A DNA stretch of 64,000 bases, from NCBI RefSeq assembly GCF_900496995.4, contig NW_024470381.1, forward strand, positions 310,001 through 374,000. The letters run 5' to 3'. Below the pieces are notes generated by a model. The model was given only the letters and a program-made list of their open reading frames with translations. It was not told the origin of the DNA and ran no database searches. Of this stretch, positions 1 to 12,383 are shown piece by piece (the stretch's first letter is position 1; the number at the start of each line of letters is the position of its first letter). Origin of the DNA: Aquila chrysaetos chrysaetos. Its lineage: Eukaryota > Chordata > Aves > Accipitriformes > Accipitridae. The translations under genes were made by a program, and so were the position numbers.

Positions 1-3000
1 GGTACAACATGTCTGTTACCATAATGAAAAAAAGAAAAACCCAAACCCAACTGTATAGAAGATAGAAAAAGCTGATAAATTTTAATGACTTCTGCCCCAG
101 TCCCCACAGTTTGAATGAGGCAGCGTGGCCCCGCTGCCTTCAAAGCGGTGCTTCTTTTATTTCTTGATTGATGTATTTCCCCTGGTTTCCACTTGGAATA
201 AATTGTAAGGCGGCCACACTGGCAGGCCAGAGGAGAGCTTAGTTCCTTTGGGATAACCAGTGTTTTGGTGAAAGAATAGAGATCTCACTGAATAATTTTC
301 TCCAGTGCGAAGCGTGCAGGTGTGGTGCTGGGGTAGGATACATTTCCTCCGAGCAAGTTGTTGGTGAGGCAGTAAACTTCTGCTGAAGTGTTAAATGTGT
401 GATTAATAACCTTTAGCTGGATATAGAGGTCAGTCTGAAAAGCCTGGCCTTGCGTTTTCATTAGAAAACCTTAAAATGCAGAGAATGAGCAAGAACTACG
501 TGTCTGTCCTAAAAAGAGCTAAATTCCACTCAAAGCAGCATTATCTCCCTGCCCTGTTGTACACACGGAGGAGTCTGGTTTTAAATCCTGCTCTGAAATA
601 GGTTGTGGAGAGTTGCTCTCAGCTGGGATGATCCATTCTCTACCAAAAAACCCACTCCCCCTCAAGCTTGGCCAGTTGGTTTATGGTTAGTTTTCAGTTT
701 TTACTTGGTTTTACCACGCTTACGATTTTAATTTGCCGTCTGATCATTTCCCCACCCCATGGAGTACACTGTCAAATACATCAGATTGTTAAAAATCAAC
801 TTTAAACTCATGGTTGCCCAGCTCGAGGCAGAAGGTGTTTATCCTAAAGATACGCACGTGTACGCACAGCTTAAGTCCCTGTCAAGTGTTTTTCTTAAGA
901 TCACGTAAAATTAGAAGCAAACATTCGCTTATCATGAGATTAAATCGCATGGATTTGCAGTCCGGTGACTTCAAGAGCGTTTGCGCTTTATTTTCAGAGC
1001 CTTTCTCCTGCATCGCTTGGGGAGAAAAAAAAGCGTTTTCACCTACCCCGTGCTTTGCATTCCTCAAAGTTAAACCGAGATCTACCTTTGTACATGAACT
1101 CCCTCCCCGGTCTTGGCGTCTGTGGATCCGCTCTGGCAAAACCAGATCACGCACCAGGCAGGCGATTTCACGGTCAGCTGCACCTCTTGTGCAAAAAGCC
1201 GCCGTACAAAGGAAGGTTTCTTCCAGCAGGTCGGCTGCTAAATTGGGGGTTTTTTTATAGGGGTATTGTGTAGAAATTACACCAAGGTACGCATCTGTTG
1301 CACTTACGTATATAGAGCAGGTGAGAGCACACAAAGCTCTTTCTTTTCTTAAAAGTAGTAAAAAACACTGTTGTTTTTCCGAGGATGGCAGCCAAGAGGC
1401 TTATTTTTGACGGGGTTTCTTTCAGGTGTAACAAGCAAGGAGCAATAATATCTTTAATAGGTTTAGGAGGGTATATCAGCTATAACTGACAGTAAATCCG
1501 CTGTCTAGGCCACTAATTTGTCACTTCGTTCCACTCATTTCCAGATTTAACAAAGCCTCAGCTGTATAAAGTGACATTATTTATTTTAAGATGATATTTT
1601 AATTCTTGCGCTGCCCTTCAGTGGCCAGAATAGCAAAAAACCCACTGAACTTTCTCATAACACAGTCATTCCTACTATTTTTCCCATAGCAAAGTGCCCA
1701 CGCTGTCAGTATGGCAGGATAATGATTGGAAAGGGCTTTTGTTTTTTTTCCAGGCGTCGTCACCGCCGTGTTCCATCATTGCCGTGGCACTGAGGTCACA
1801 AACGCCGCACGGCACCCAGTGTGGGTCCTTCCACGAGGATGCGTGCTGCGCCGGGGACCATCCCCTGTAGATCAGGCGAGCAGGAGCAATAGGAAAGCCC
1901 GAGATGAGTGTGGATTCAGGGAAGAATTTTCCCCCAGTCAGTGTTTTCTGCAATACCAATAGTTGCTTAAGAGACATGGCTTCTTCACCACGTACCCGCA
2001 GCGACTCTCCACGGTGAGCCGTCCCCCAAAAATGCACAAAGTTGCTTTAATTGCTTTTAATTTTTTTCCATCCTGCCTGAGAAATCATTCGGTTGCTTTC
2101 AAACATTCTTACTTACCGGTTGTCTTATTTCAAATGACTCTGTTTCGTTGTGTTCGGTGCTTCAATAATACTTGCCTAAAAGTTTACAGAGCGCTTTCAC
2201 AGCTCTAAATAAGCCCTACAGTCCCTCAGAGAGGTTGGTGTATCATTTCTGGCCCAAACCTACTCAAATCCAGCAGAACTGGAGTTTAAAAATGGCAGGA
2301 GATGATACTGCCCGTCTTAAGATGTAGTTGGGTATTTAAGCATCTCTATAAACATGATTTTTCAGACTTTCCTTCTTTAGGAGACAGGTATGTTGATTAA
2401 ATAATTGATATTCATCTGCTAAACAGCTCAGTGATCGCTTTGACAGTTTGGCCTCGTCCCGTTGCTTGGTACTTTTCAAATAATCTTTGCAGCAGCCACA
2501 AAATTTGTACACTTGTTCTCAGGAGCCTTTTTGGTCATCGTTTCTGTAACCACAGCAAATTAAATAATGTGATTGTCAATCAGGACGTGGCTCCAGGGGT
2601 GTAGTCTCCTTTAAACCTTGATATTGGACCAGAGCAACTCAAGGCAGGGTAAAAGCGTGTGTACTTCAAAACCAAGAGCAATTATCACTCCTGAAAATTG
2701 CAATTAAGGTGTTAGCGACACACGTTTGTTCCTCTCTGAAGGCAAGGAGCAATCGTGATCCCCAGCCGGTGAAGAGTCCTGGGAGAGGGTAAATGACACT
2801 GATTTCAACGGAGCGATGCCGAAGAGAATAGCCATTTTTTTGCAAAGGCATATGGTGTGAGGGCATTTATCGGGCCACACTGGGCTTTATAGCATCTCAT
2901 CGTTTCCTACAAGCCTGTCCCCATGCCCAGGGTGAGCTGTGTTGGTGTTTCGCTTTGCTTCACTCACTAGTCCTCTGCTAGTAGGTTGCTGGAGACTGGA

Positions 3001-4708
3001 TCCAGAAACCTGGTGGCATTTCTAGTTTGAAATGCATTTATTGATGAAACTGTCCCTCTAGAGAAAGGAGGGAGGCTTTGACAGGACTTTTATTTAAGTA
3101 TTTAAATTCCTTTCCATAAGCTTGTTTTGTTTATGTTCTTACTTCTGCTCGGCTTTGTGCGGAGCATGAGTTTCTCTTGTTCCAAGCTTGATCTCACTGA
3201 ATGCAAACACCTGAAGGATGCTGTGGTCCTGCAACAGAAATAATTTCCACTGATAGTTGCCTTTAAAACTTGTATGGACACCTAGGAATTATGCGTCAGG
3301 TTTAAGCGCTTCATGAGTAATACTTAAGTGAGCTTGATTTTGGAGCTAGTCTGTTATTAAAATGGTGCAAGCACAAACAAAAACAAGAGGGGAGCTTTGC
3401 ATCAGAGTCAGACCAGGCAGCTGTATCCAAGTGTTTGCTCTCCACCGTGCCGAAACATCCCCAGGATGCTTCCCGGGGATTGTTAATGCTGGTTTTCGTA
3501 GGTTTTTTAATGTGTTTGGGGAAATAATTCAGTTTTTCTTTGGTTTTTGTTTTGTTTGGTTTTTTTTTTAATGTAACCTGAGGTTATCAACAGGTCAGCT
3601 CATTTATGCAGCGGAGCTTTTTCCGAGAGGCTCCTGTGTGCCATTCATAAACCCCATTTCAGCTTCCAGACTTCCCTGAGAGCTACCAAGCAGCAGCAGC
3701 AACTTCTTCCAGCCGAGCTGCCTTCTCTGCAGCTGGCGGCACAGCACAGGCATGGCACGGCACGCTGCCGCGGTTGCCGTTCCCATTGTGGTGCTAAAGA
3801 GGGGAGTTTATAGCAGCCAAAGAAGTCAGTCTTTCCATAGCCTAAAAAAAAAAACCCAACCAGAGGGATGCGTGTCAAACATTCACTGCCTATACGCTCC
3901 TAAATTGTTGTTTCTGAATGACCATGACATATATAAACAAGCCAGCGTTTATGTGTTCAATTATAGCTTACCGTAAGTGAAAAGGGAGGAGGAGACCCCA
4001 CTCTCATTTTAAATCCTGCAGCGGCAAACTTGGGACCTATTGGGAGAAAAGGAATTAACGCAAGGGAGCTGATTGAACTCGTGCCGTGTTACACATTTAA
4101 TCTGTTACGAGGTTGTAAAAAGTTTCTTGTAACCTGTATCTAAGTATTTTTTAATTTAATTTAATTGAGTGGGGCTTGGGGAATCCTCTTGAGGAAGTTT
4201 CAGATTTGCTTTATCACCTCTGCTAACCACAGTTGTGGGTGAATGGGAGCATAAGAAAGTGGAAATAACTGGGCACACATCTCTAGGTTTGGCAAACCAA
4301 CGTGATATTTACTTATTTTTGTCTTCTAGAGGACTGCTTGTTTTATTAAAACACCAATTTCAGTTCTTGGAGTGGACTGAGTGTTTTATTAAAGCACCAA
4401 TTCCCATTCCTGGAGTTCGTTTGCAATAATTTCATAGGAAAGTTGAGCGCCGTAATGTTGTGGCTTCCGTTTGTCGTTTGCAAGATGCTTCTTTGCCGTG
4501 TTTAACTCCAGACTGAGCGAGAGCTTGAGCAGATTTCGGTGGCAGAGAGGAACAGAATCGGTATTTGCAGTCAAATATTTAAAACCGCAGTAACTAGGAA
4601 TTTGTGAGCACTTTGGGAGCCAAGTGCCTGGCTGGCTGGTGAGCGGAGTAAACAGGTTTTATTTTCTTCCTTTGAATAAGGGGAATTAAATGTGTCTGTC
4701 TTTTGCAG
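1..4708 (+). other. ZC3H4: Non-coding, probably ZC3H4 intron 1
   Basis: No convincing exon was found here. The stretch is clearly AT-richer than the rest of the window, has many stop codons in all frames and ends in a splice acceptor (TTTTGCAG at 4701-4708) that opens the first recognised ZC3H4 exon. In vertebrates ZC3H4 has a short proline-rich first exon before this one, so that exon must lie left of the window; intron 1 is inferred. No tRNA, small RNA or transposon was recognised. Confidence 0.6.
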
Positions 4709-7700
4709 GGAGGATGGTGAACTGGAAGAAGGGGAGCTGGAGGATGATGGAGGAGAGGAGGCTCAGGATCCCTCCGAATCTCATGAAAGAGGTCGGAAGG
4801 AGAAAGGAGAGAAGCATCACAGCGATTCGGATGATGAGAAAGCCCATCGACGGATGAAGCGCAAGCGTCGGAAAGAGAGAGAGAAAGAGAAGAGGAGATC
4901 CAAGAAGAAAAGGAAATCCAAACACAAGGTGAGCCATGCACTGCATTTGCCTCCCGGGTCCTCCAGGGTCCCAGGTCCAGTCTGCCTTCCTCTGCCATCA
5001 GGTGTCTCCAGGGAATTTCTCCTCTAACATTATGGGTAGTTTGAGGCTCTTCCCCTAACAATAATTGCGAGGTGGGAGCACTCGCAAGATTTCTTGGGGT
5101 TCAGATCCTTAAAGCCTTCCTCCCCTGAGGACTAGCAAGCACAGCAGTGGGGCACCGAGTTCTGCAGGTGGGATAAAAATGCTACAGTGCTCTCTTGTCC
5201 GTCTGAGAACACAGAGCAGGAAGAAAACAGGTTTTTATTTAGGGAATTCCTTTGTGAGCATTGTTACATCAAAGCGGATTGCAGACTGCCGGATTTGCAA
5301 AATCAATGATGTTTGTTACTTAAGTTTTGGGAATTTCTGGTGCGCAGAAGGTGTATCGTGTTTGTTGTCGTTAGGTAACCTGCTAACAGGCCTCCAGTTT
5401 TGTAACTCAGTGAACGCTGAAGATTTTGTTAAGCAAAATACGAGTTTCCTAAAAAAAAAAAAAGGCGGCAACGGGAGACTTAGTTGTGTTGCATAGAAAG
5501 GCCAGGGGCCTGGCAGCAGTGTCAGAGTCAAGAGCTGGCCCGTAATAAAATGGCACCACGTGTTTTCCTTGCCTTGCAGCGCCATGCTTCTTCCAGCGAT
5601 GACTTCTCTGATTACAGTGAGGACTCAGACTTCAGTCCTGGTGAAAAGGGACACAGAAAATACAGGGAATACAGCCCTCCCTACTCTTCCGTAAGTACCT
5701 GCCAGCAGAGAGAGAAGGGGAAGCTGCTCTCCGGTTCAGAGCCGCTGCAAGCTTTGAGTGCCAGTGCCCGTCTAGCTCCATCTATGGGCCACATGCTTTG
5801 GCTCTGGTCCTTTAGGCTGTTGATTTTTCACCTAGCTGTTATTTAGGGGTTTTTTTTAAATGATTTTTAAAAATTAAGTCATTATATTGGGCTTGATTTA
5901 TTCCTTTCCTTCATCACTAACCTCTCTGCCTTTCTCAAAGTCCCACCAGCAGTATCCGTCCTCTCACAGCGCTCCCATGCAAAAGAAGAGCTACTCTAAA
6001 ATGGAGAGCAAGAATTATGGCATGTATGAGGACTACGAGAATGAGGAGTACGGTCAGTACGAGGGGGAAGAGGATGAAGATATAGGGAAGGAAGATTACG
6101 ATGACTTTGCAAAAGAGCTGAATCAATACCGGAGAGCGAAGGAAGGCTCTCACCGGGGGCGAGGTACATCTAAGCATTCCTTTTCTCGCCGTATCTCTGA
6201 CACTCGTTATCTGCAGCTCGTTTAGCTGGTCTGCGGCCAAATAAGGCTGGATGCATGCAAGAAGCTTCACGAAGGTGAACTGCCTGGCCTGCGTGAAGCC
6301 CTGCCTACGGAGAGCCAGCTGCAATGGCCTAAACAGCTCTTTGGTGTTAGTTTGCAACAGGGGAAAGTGTTTTTTCCTGTTTCCCACTCTGAGGCAAAAG
6401 TTCAGATCCCTGTGGATAATTTAATGTTTTAAATAAGCATTTTTCTTGCTAGCATAGATCGTTTTAAAAGCACGTAGTGGATAAAATAGAACAAAACCTT
6501 TATTTGAAAGGAAAATGAAGTGGATCGATAGCGTAACAAGTCTGATGTCATCACATCTGGAGTACCCAGATTTACGTTACCAGTCTAATGTACCTGTGCA
6601 GCAGCTGATGTGGTCACATGGCATTGTTTTTTTTTAAAGAAGGTTATCATTTGGCTTCTTAAAAATCCATTCTTTTAGAATATTAAAAACTGGTTCACTT
6701 AGAAAAAAGTTTTTAAGGCACTGGTAATCCCATACTGAAAGGTTATCATTTATTTTTCCTTGTCTGGAATATTCTTGTGCTGTTTTAAGGTACTTGAGGG
6801 GTGAAACACAGTACAAAGCTGACCCCATCCCTTTGCTTCACCAGGTGGCCGTGGCCGAGGCAGAGGGTACAGAGGGCGAGGTGGCAGAGGGGGGATGAGA
6901 GGAGGCCGAGGCATGGGCCGAGGGAACCGAGGGCGAGGCAGAAGTGACCACCCCGAGGAAGAGGAGGAAATGTATGAAGAGGAGATGGAAGTAAGTCCCC
7001 GAGTCTCTGACCTGCTCCCAGAGAACCATGGAGGCATGAGAATATTCTTTTTCACGATCAGGATGCCTGTGTTTGAGGGGGAATGGGCTGCGCTTCATCC
7101 CTGCTCACTGAAAGCACCGATCCTTCTTGTTTGTAGTACTGCGATAATGAGGAGCCCATGGGTGATGATGAGTACGATGACTACTCGAAAGAGCTGAATC
7201 AGTACCGCAGGAGTAAGGAGAATCGTGGGCGGGGTGAGTGGGATAATGAGCTGTGCTGGGATGGTCCCCGCTTTCTGCTCTCTCACACGTTTTACGGAAG
7301 GAGAGAAATTAGAAACGAGGGGGCTTGTTTCAGGTTTAAATCGAGGACGTGGTCGTGGCCCCAGAGGAAGAGGAAATAAAGGAATGGGCAGAGGACGAGG
7401 CAGAGGTGGAAACAGAAGTGGGATGGGGAAAGGTGGTGGAATGAATGAAGATGATGATTACTACGATGAGGACATGGGAGTAAGTAGCTCTGTTTTCTAA
7501 TGGCTTGCTGCAGTGCTGGATTTGCCCCTTTTCCCCCACCCCCGTCTGTAAATCCAGTCGGGTTTTGAAGAAAGCCTTCGCAGGAGCAAAAAAACCAAAC
7601 AGGCCTTCCCCAGGATCCACAAAAGTTGTCCCATCTCTGAAAGAGATGGATGTTTTGGATTCTGATCCACTGACAGGTTCTTCAAGCCGTGCTCAGGGGC

Positions 7701-10700
7701 CTGCTAGGCTCAGCGTGCTCATCTTTGCCTCCCTTTTTCATCCCAAATCTCAGTGTTGTTCCCTCTCAGAGATGGCTGCGTAGGAAGTTTTAATTTCTCT
7801 CGTGTAATCTGTTGCTTTGTATTTCAAATTCTTTGTCAACTAACATAAAGTGCTTCCGACAGGATGGAGGAGGTGGTGGAAATTACCGGCGGAACGACCA
7901 CGACAAACCCCACCAGCAGTCGGATAAGAAAGGGAAAGTGATCTGCAAATACTTCGTGGAAGGCAGATGTACCTGGGTAAGGGAACAATTCAAGAATATT
8001 TATGTAGATCTTTTTATACACATGCAGAACCGTCATTGAAGCATCAGGTCCAGGTTTTAACTGATTTCAGGGAGGGATTCATGCCTACAAAGAGCATTTT
8101 GTAAAAAGCACACATCTCCCTGTCCGTCCTAGGTGTGTTTTGGGCTGCTGACAAATGCGTTCACGCTTGCATCTGCTAACACGCTGTCATGTTGTTTCTG
8201 AACAGGGTGACCACTGCAATTTCAGTCATGACATTGAACTACCAAAGAAACGGGAACTGTGCAAGTTCTACATCACCGGCTACTGCGCCAGGGCTGAAAA
8301 CTGCCCTTACATGCATGATATCCTTTTTGTTTTGACTGTTTCATTAAGCCAGCCTTAAATTAGTCTTGCTTACTCTGCATAGATGCATGTGGCGGGGTCA
8401 GGGGGAAAAAAAAAGGCCATTCCTGGGTAACATCCTCCGCTGACAGGCTGAACGACCAGGGCTGCAGAGAGCCATCCTGGTTCCTTCTTAGCCTCACCTT
8501 TCCTGTTGAAGAAACAAGGTTTGTGGCCGTTGTGCCTACAGGAAAACCCAGCAGAAAGGAAAGCGGGGTGTTTCTGGTGACGGTAGTTTAATTTCACTGT
8601 TGTGACCATGAAAATCCTACACATTGAGAGCCACGTTTCAAAGTGAAAAGCATCTATAGCCTCTCTGGCTGAAGGAGTAACTCCCTGTTGGGGTTTATTC
8701 TCCTTAATAAATGTTACGAGATTTCCCTTGCAAGCTGTTCCACACCACAGGCAACTGTATCAACGGGGATGACTGCATGTTTTCTCATGATCCACTCACA
8801 GAGGAGACGCGGGAGCTTCTGGACAAGGTAGAGGGGTGTTCACGCACGTTCACCCTCTGTTTTTCTTCTGTGGAAGTAGATCCTGGAGGTGGAAAGGGAG
8901 GGAGACGTTTTCTGGAACATGTTGGTCAGCTGGGCAGCTCCATGGATCTGCTCTTAACTCCTTTTTTTCTCAGATGCTGGCGGATGATGCAGAAGCAGGT
9001 GCAGAGGATGAGAAAGAAGTTGAAGAGCTAAAGAAACAGGGCATCAATCCTCTCCCCAAACCACCCCCTGGGGTCGGCTTGCTGCCCACACCCCCTCGCC
9101 CACCCGGACCGCCGGCTCCGACGTCTCCGAACGGGAGACCCATCCCCGGGGGCCCTCCTCCCCCTCCGCCGCCACCGCTTCCACCACCGGGGCCACAGAT
9201 GCCGCCGCCGATGCATGAGCCTCTGTCACCACAGCAGCTGCAGCAACAACAGGACATGTACAAGAAGATCCCCTCGCTGTTTGAGATCGTTGTGCGGCCA
9301 ACTGGGCAGCTGGCGGAGAAGCTGGGCGTCAGGTGAGTCTCAACATCTCCATGTAGCTGGGAGAGGGACGGGGATGGCAGATTTTTGTGTCGAACGATGA
9401 GCTCTGCCCTAACGCTCTGACGCAGCCGCTGATGGTGGGTGTGAAGGCATAGAAAAGAGGTTTCTCTCCATTTGGGGGTCACATTTTTGGCTCTTAGAGC
9501 CCTGGGTCCCTCCCTCCAGAAGCAGAGAGTGTGTGTTAAAGCGGATTTTCTTCTGTTTTCTCTTTCAGGCACCCAGGTCCACCTCCTCCCAGGTTCCCCG
9601 GGCCAGGAGGACCCCCAGGGCCAATGCCTGGACCCATGCACCCCGACATGCACCCTGACATGCACCCCGACATGCATCCCGACATGCACCCGGACATGCA
9701 CCCTGACATGCACCCGGATATGCACCCGGACATGCACCCAGACATGCCAATGGGCCCGGGAATGAATCCCGGCCCTCCGATGGGTCCCGGACCCCCCATG
9801 ATGCCCTACGGACCAGATGATTCCCCCCACTCCGGCATGATGCCGCCCATCCCACCACCGCAAGGTTTCTATGATAATTTCTACCAGCAGCAAGAAGGTC
9901 TGGAGATGGATCACGGCATGATGGGAGACCCAGGTATGCCCCGAGGATCTGCAGGGATTGGCTCTTAGGTGCTTTTGCTGGACATGCCGGCTTGGAGACA
10001 AGTTGTTCCCAAGATGCCCAGGCACAGCAACAGGCTGAGAGGGAGAAACATTGGGTTGTTTTTCGCAGCTTTGAGATTTTCTTTTTAACATGTGATTATC
10101 TTTCCTTGGCAGAAGACTATGGCAGTTACGATGATATGGAAGGGCCTCCGGGAGAGCACATGTTCCCTGATCCATCCTTGGATCACGATGCCTTGTGTGA
10201 AGGAGGCCCGCCAGGCTTACCGAAACCACCAGGCAGCATCCCTGATTTCATGCCGTCGGCGCAAAGAGCGCTTTACTTGAGAATCCAGCAGAAGCAGCAA
10301 GAGGAGGAGGAGAGAGCTCGGAGACTAGCTGAGAGCAATAAGCAGGAACGTGAAAATGAGGAAGGCAAGTGGCAAAATACATTTTCCATTCAAGGCCGCA
10401 TGCATTGAGGGGGGGATAACTTGAATGTGCTTCGGCTTCCACCCACCCGGAGGTGTGATCTCTGAAAAAGAGGGGGCCGTCAGAGAAATGGGAGTATCGG
10501 GAAGGAATTCTTTAGGGAACAAGGGGTGCTGAACACCTCAAAGAAAATCCCCAGCGTCGAAAGAGCCTGTGGCTGGTGAAGGAAGTGGAGCAGGTCTGCT
10601 GAAAAAATGGGAACAGCTGGCCAGAAGGTGAACGAGATAGGGTTGCTGGCTTAAACTGTGGTGAAATTAGAGCCTGCTGCAGACAGGAGGAAGAGGAAGA

Positions 10701-12383
10701 GAGGGATGCTTACAGTTCACCTGTAATTTGGGGTGTGAAAATGAGACCAGGGAGGCCGAGGCTGTCGCACGTGGTCCCCAGTTTTGGAAAAACCTAGGGA
10801 CAGTCAGGAATTTGAGCAGCGTTGGGTTCAGAGGGGAGAGGGAACGCATTTTGGGGGACCTCCTCAGTGTCGCGGCTTGACGGTGCTTTAATTGCCTTTA
10901 ATCATATGCTTTCTCTTCTCCTTCCTCCCAGGTGATACTGGTAACTGGTATTCCAGTGACGAAGATGACGGTGGAAGTAGCGTCACCTCAATATTGAAAA
11001 CCCTAAGGCAACAAAGCTCCGGCAGACCTCACGCCCAATCCTCCCACGGAGAAATTGGGCCACCCTCTGGTGTGAGCGACCCTCGCCTGCAAAAAGCCCA
11101 AGCAGGAGGGAGCGGTCGTCCTGCTGATCCGCGTTTACGGGATCCCAGGCTTTCCCGAAACGCGGACCTTTCCGTCCCGTCTCTCCCCAGCGATTCGGGA
11201 CCCACCGACCCCAGGCTTGCGCGACACATTCCCTCCTCCACCCCCAAACCAGAAGTTCCTCATTCCAGTGTCATCGGCAGTCAGAAACCCCCCCTGCTCC
11301 CTGATGAGGAGGAAGGGGAAAGGGCTCTACGGGATAAACCGGTCAACATCCCCTTAGATGCTCTCCCGGGCCATTCCCTGCGGGATCCCCGCTCCCAGCT
11401 GCAGCAGTTCAGTCACATCAAGAAAGACGTCGTCCTCAACAAACCCAACTTTGCCCGGATGATCCTGTGGAGCCCAGAGGATCTGATTCCTCTGCCGATC
11501 CCAAAGCAAGAGTTTATTCCCGTCCCGGCTGCCCTTCAATCCATGCCTACCCTCGATCCGCGTCTTAACAGATCCCAAACGGGTCTTTCCGATCCCAGGC
11601 AGAGAGGGGGAATGGCGCCGGGGGACACCGGTTCCTCTTCGGGCACAGGTCTCCCCGATTTCGAGCTCCTGTCAAGGATATTAAAGACTGTGAACGCGGC
11701 TGGCAGCCCGTCTTCCAGCCAGAGCGACAAACCCAGTGACCCTCGGATGCGGAAAGCCCCTGCCGATCCCCGGTTACAAAAATCTGCGGAAACGGGGGTT
11801 TCTAGAACCCCTAAAACGGCAGAGCCGGTGTCTGCTGGCGATGCCGCCCCGGCCATCGCTCCCCTACGACCCTCGGCTGCTGACGGCTGGCGGGCTGAGC
11901 AAAGGCAGCGGGCAGAGCAGTGTGCTGAGTGCCATCAGCTTGTATGATCCCAGGACTCCGAGCTCGGGCGGCAAAGCTTCCGAGTCTCCTAATGAAGGTA
12001 ATTCATCTTCCAAATCCTCAGATTGTGGCAAAATGACCGGTAAAACCAAGGAACCCCTTTTCGTCCGGCGATCAGCGTTAGATCAACCCGAATCGGAGAA
12101 GGCGAGCGCCGAATCTGCTACGGACAGGTACAACAGCTATAACCGGCCTCGTCCCAAAGCCGCTGCCGCCACCCCCCCTGCCCAAGAAACGACCCCCCAA
12201 CCTGGGGTCCACAACCTCCCGGTCCCCTCTGTTTACGGCATGGTCAAACAAAGCGCCAAATCCGGATCAGGAAGCCCATTTGCGGGGAACAGCCCGGCGC
12301 AGGACAGCGAGCAGCAAGACGCCGCTTCCCTTAAAGATGTCTTTAAGGGTTTCGATCCCACGGCTTCTCCTTTCTGCCAGTAG
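4709..12383 (+). CDS. ZC3H4: Zinc finger CCCH-type protein 4 (5' exon outside window)
   Basis: ZC3H4 is a nuclear RNA-binding protein that acts with WDR82 to terminate unproductive, mostly non-coding transcription (family knowledge). Exons read by eye: 4709-4928, 5580-5690, 5941-6163, 6845-6990, 7137-7233, 7334-7479, 7863-7976, 8206-8317, 8718-8827, 8974-9332, 9569-9933, 10113-10364, 10932-12383; all phases join. Order of parts: acidic [13 protein letters not shown] start with a basic [14 protein letters not shown] stretch, two [10 protein letters not shown] plus RG-rich blocks, three CCCH fingers (CKYFVEGRC..., CKFYITGYC..., [10 protein letters not shown]...), a polyproline segment, an MHPD repeat, then many DPR motifs, ending in [10 protein letters not shown]. 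About 1,235 codons are present, close to the human length once the missing first exon is added. Oddities: one AT-AC intron, one GC-AG intron, and a net +1 frame change near 11861-11864 within the last exon. Confidence 0.96.
8318..8717 (+). other. ZC3H4: U12-type AT-AC intron in ZC3H4
   Basis: The upstream exon ends ...TACATGCATG and the intron opens with ATATCCTTTTTG, a close match to the minor-spliceosome donor consensus. It closes with CTCCTTAATAAATGTTAC: a CCTTAAT branch-site match with its adenines at 8706-8707, about 10 bases before a terminal AC. Only this boundary gives the protein MHGDFPCKL between fingers two and three; no GT-AG alternative keeps the frame. Confidence 0.92.
9636..9743 (+). 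repeat. ZC3H4: Coding repeat: nine MHPD tetrapeptides in ZC3H4
   Basis: Nine consecutive 12-base units encode Met-His-Pro-Asp, differing mostly at third codon positions, between a Gly/Pro-rich segment and [10 protein letters not shown]. Mammalian ZC3H4 has a shorter, partly degenerate version (from memory), so copy number varies between lineages. Confidence 0.9.
10365..10931 (+). other. ZC3H4: GC-AG intron in ZC3H4
   Basis: The exon ends GAGGAAG and the intron begins GCAAGTGG, the usual form of GC donors; the acceptor is CTTCCTCCCAG. The join gives ...[15 protein letters not shown], as expected for this protein. No nearby GT donor preserves the frame. Confidence 0.88.

Noticed and set aside
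1-4708. Short open frames in the first 4.7 kb as possible ZC3H4 first exon
   Set aside because: None encodes a proline-rich start or ends with a donor in the phase required by the 4709 exon.
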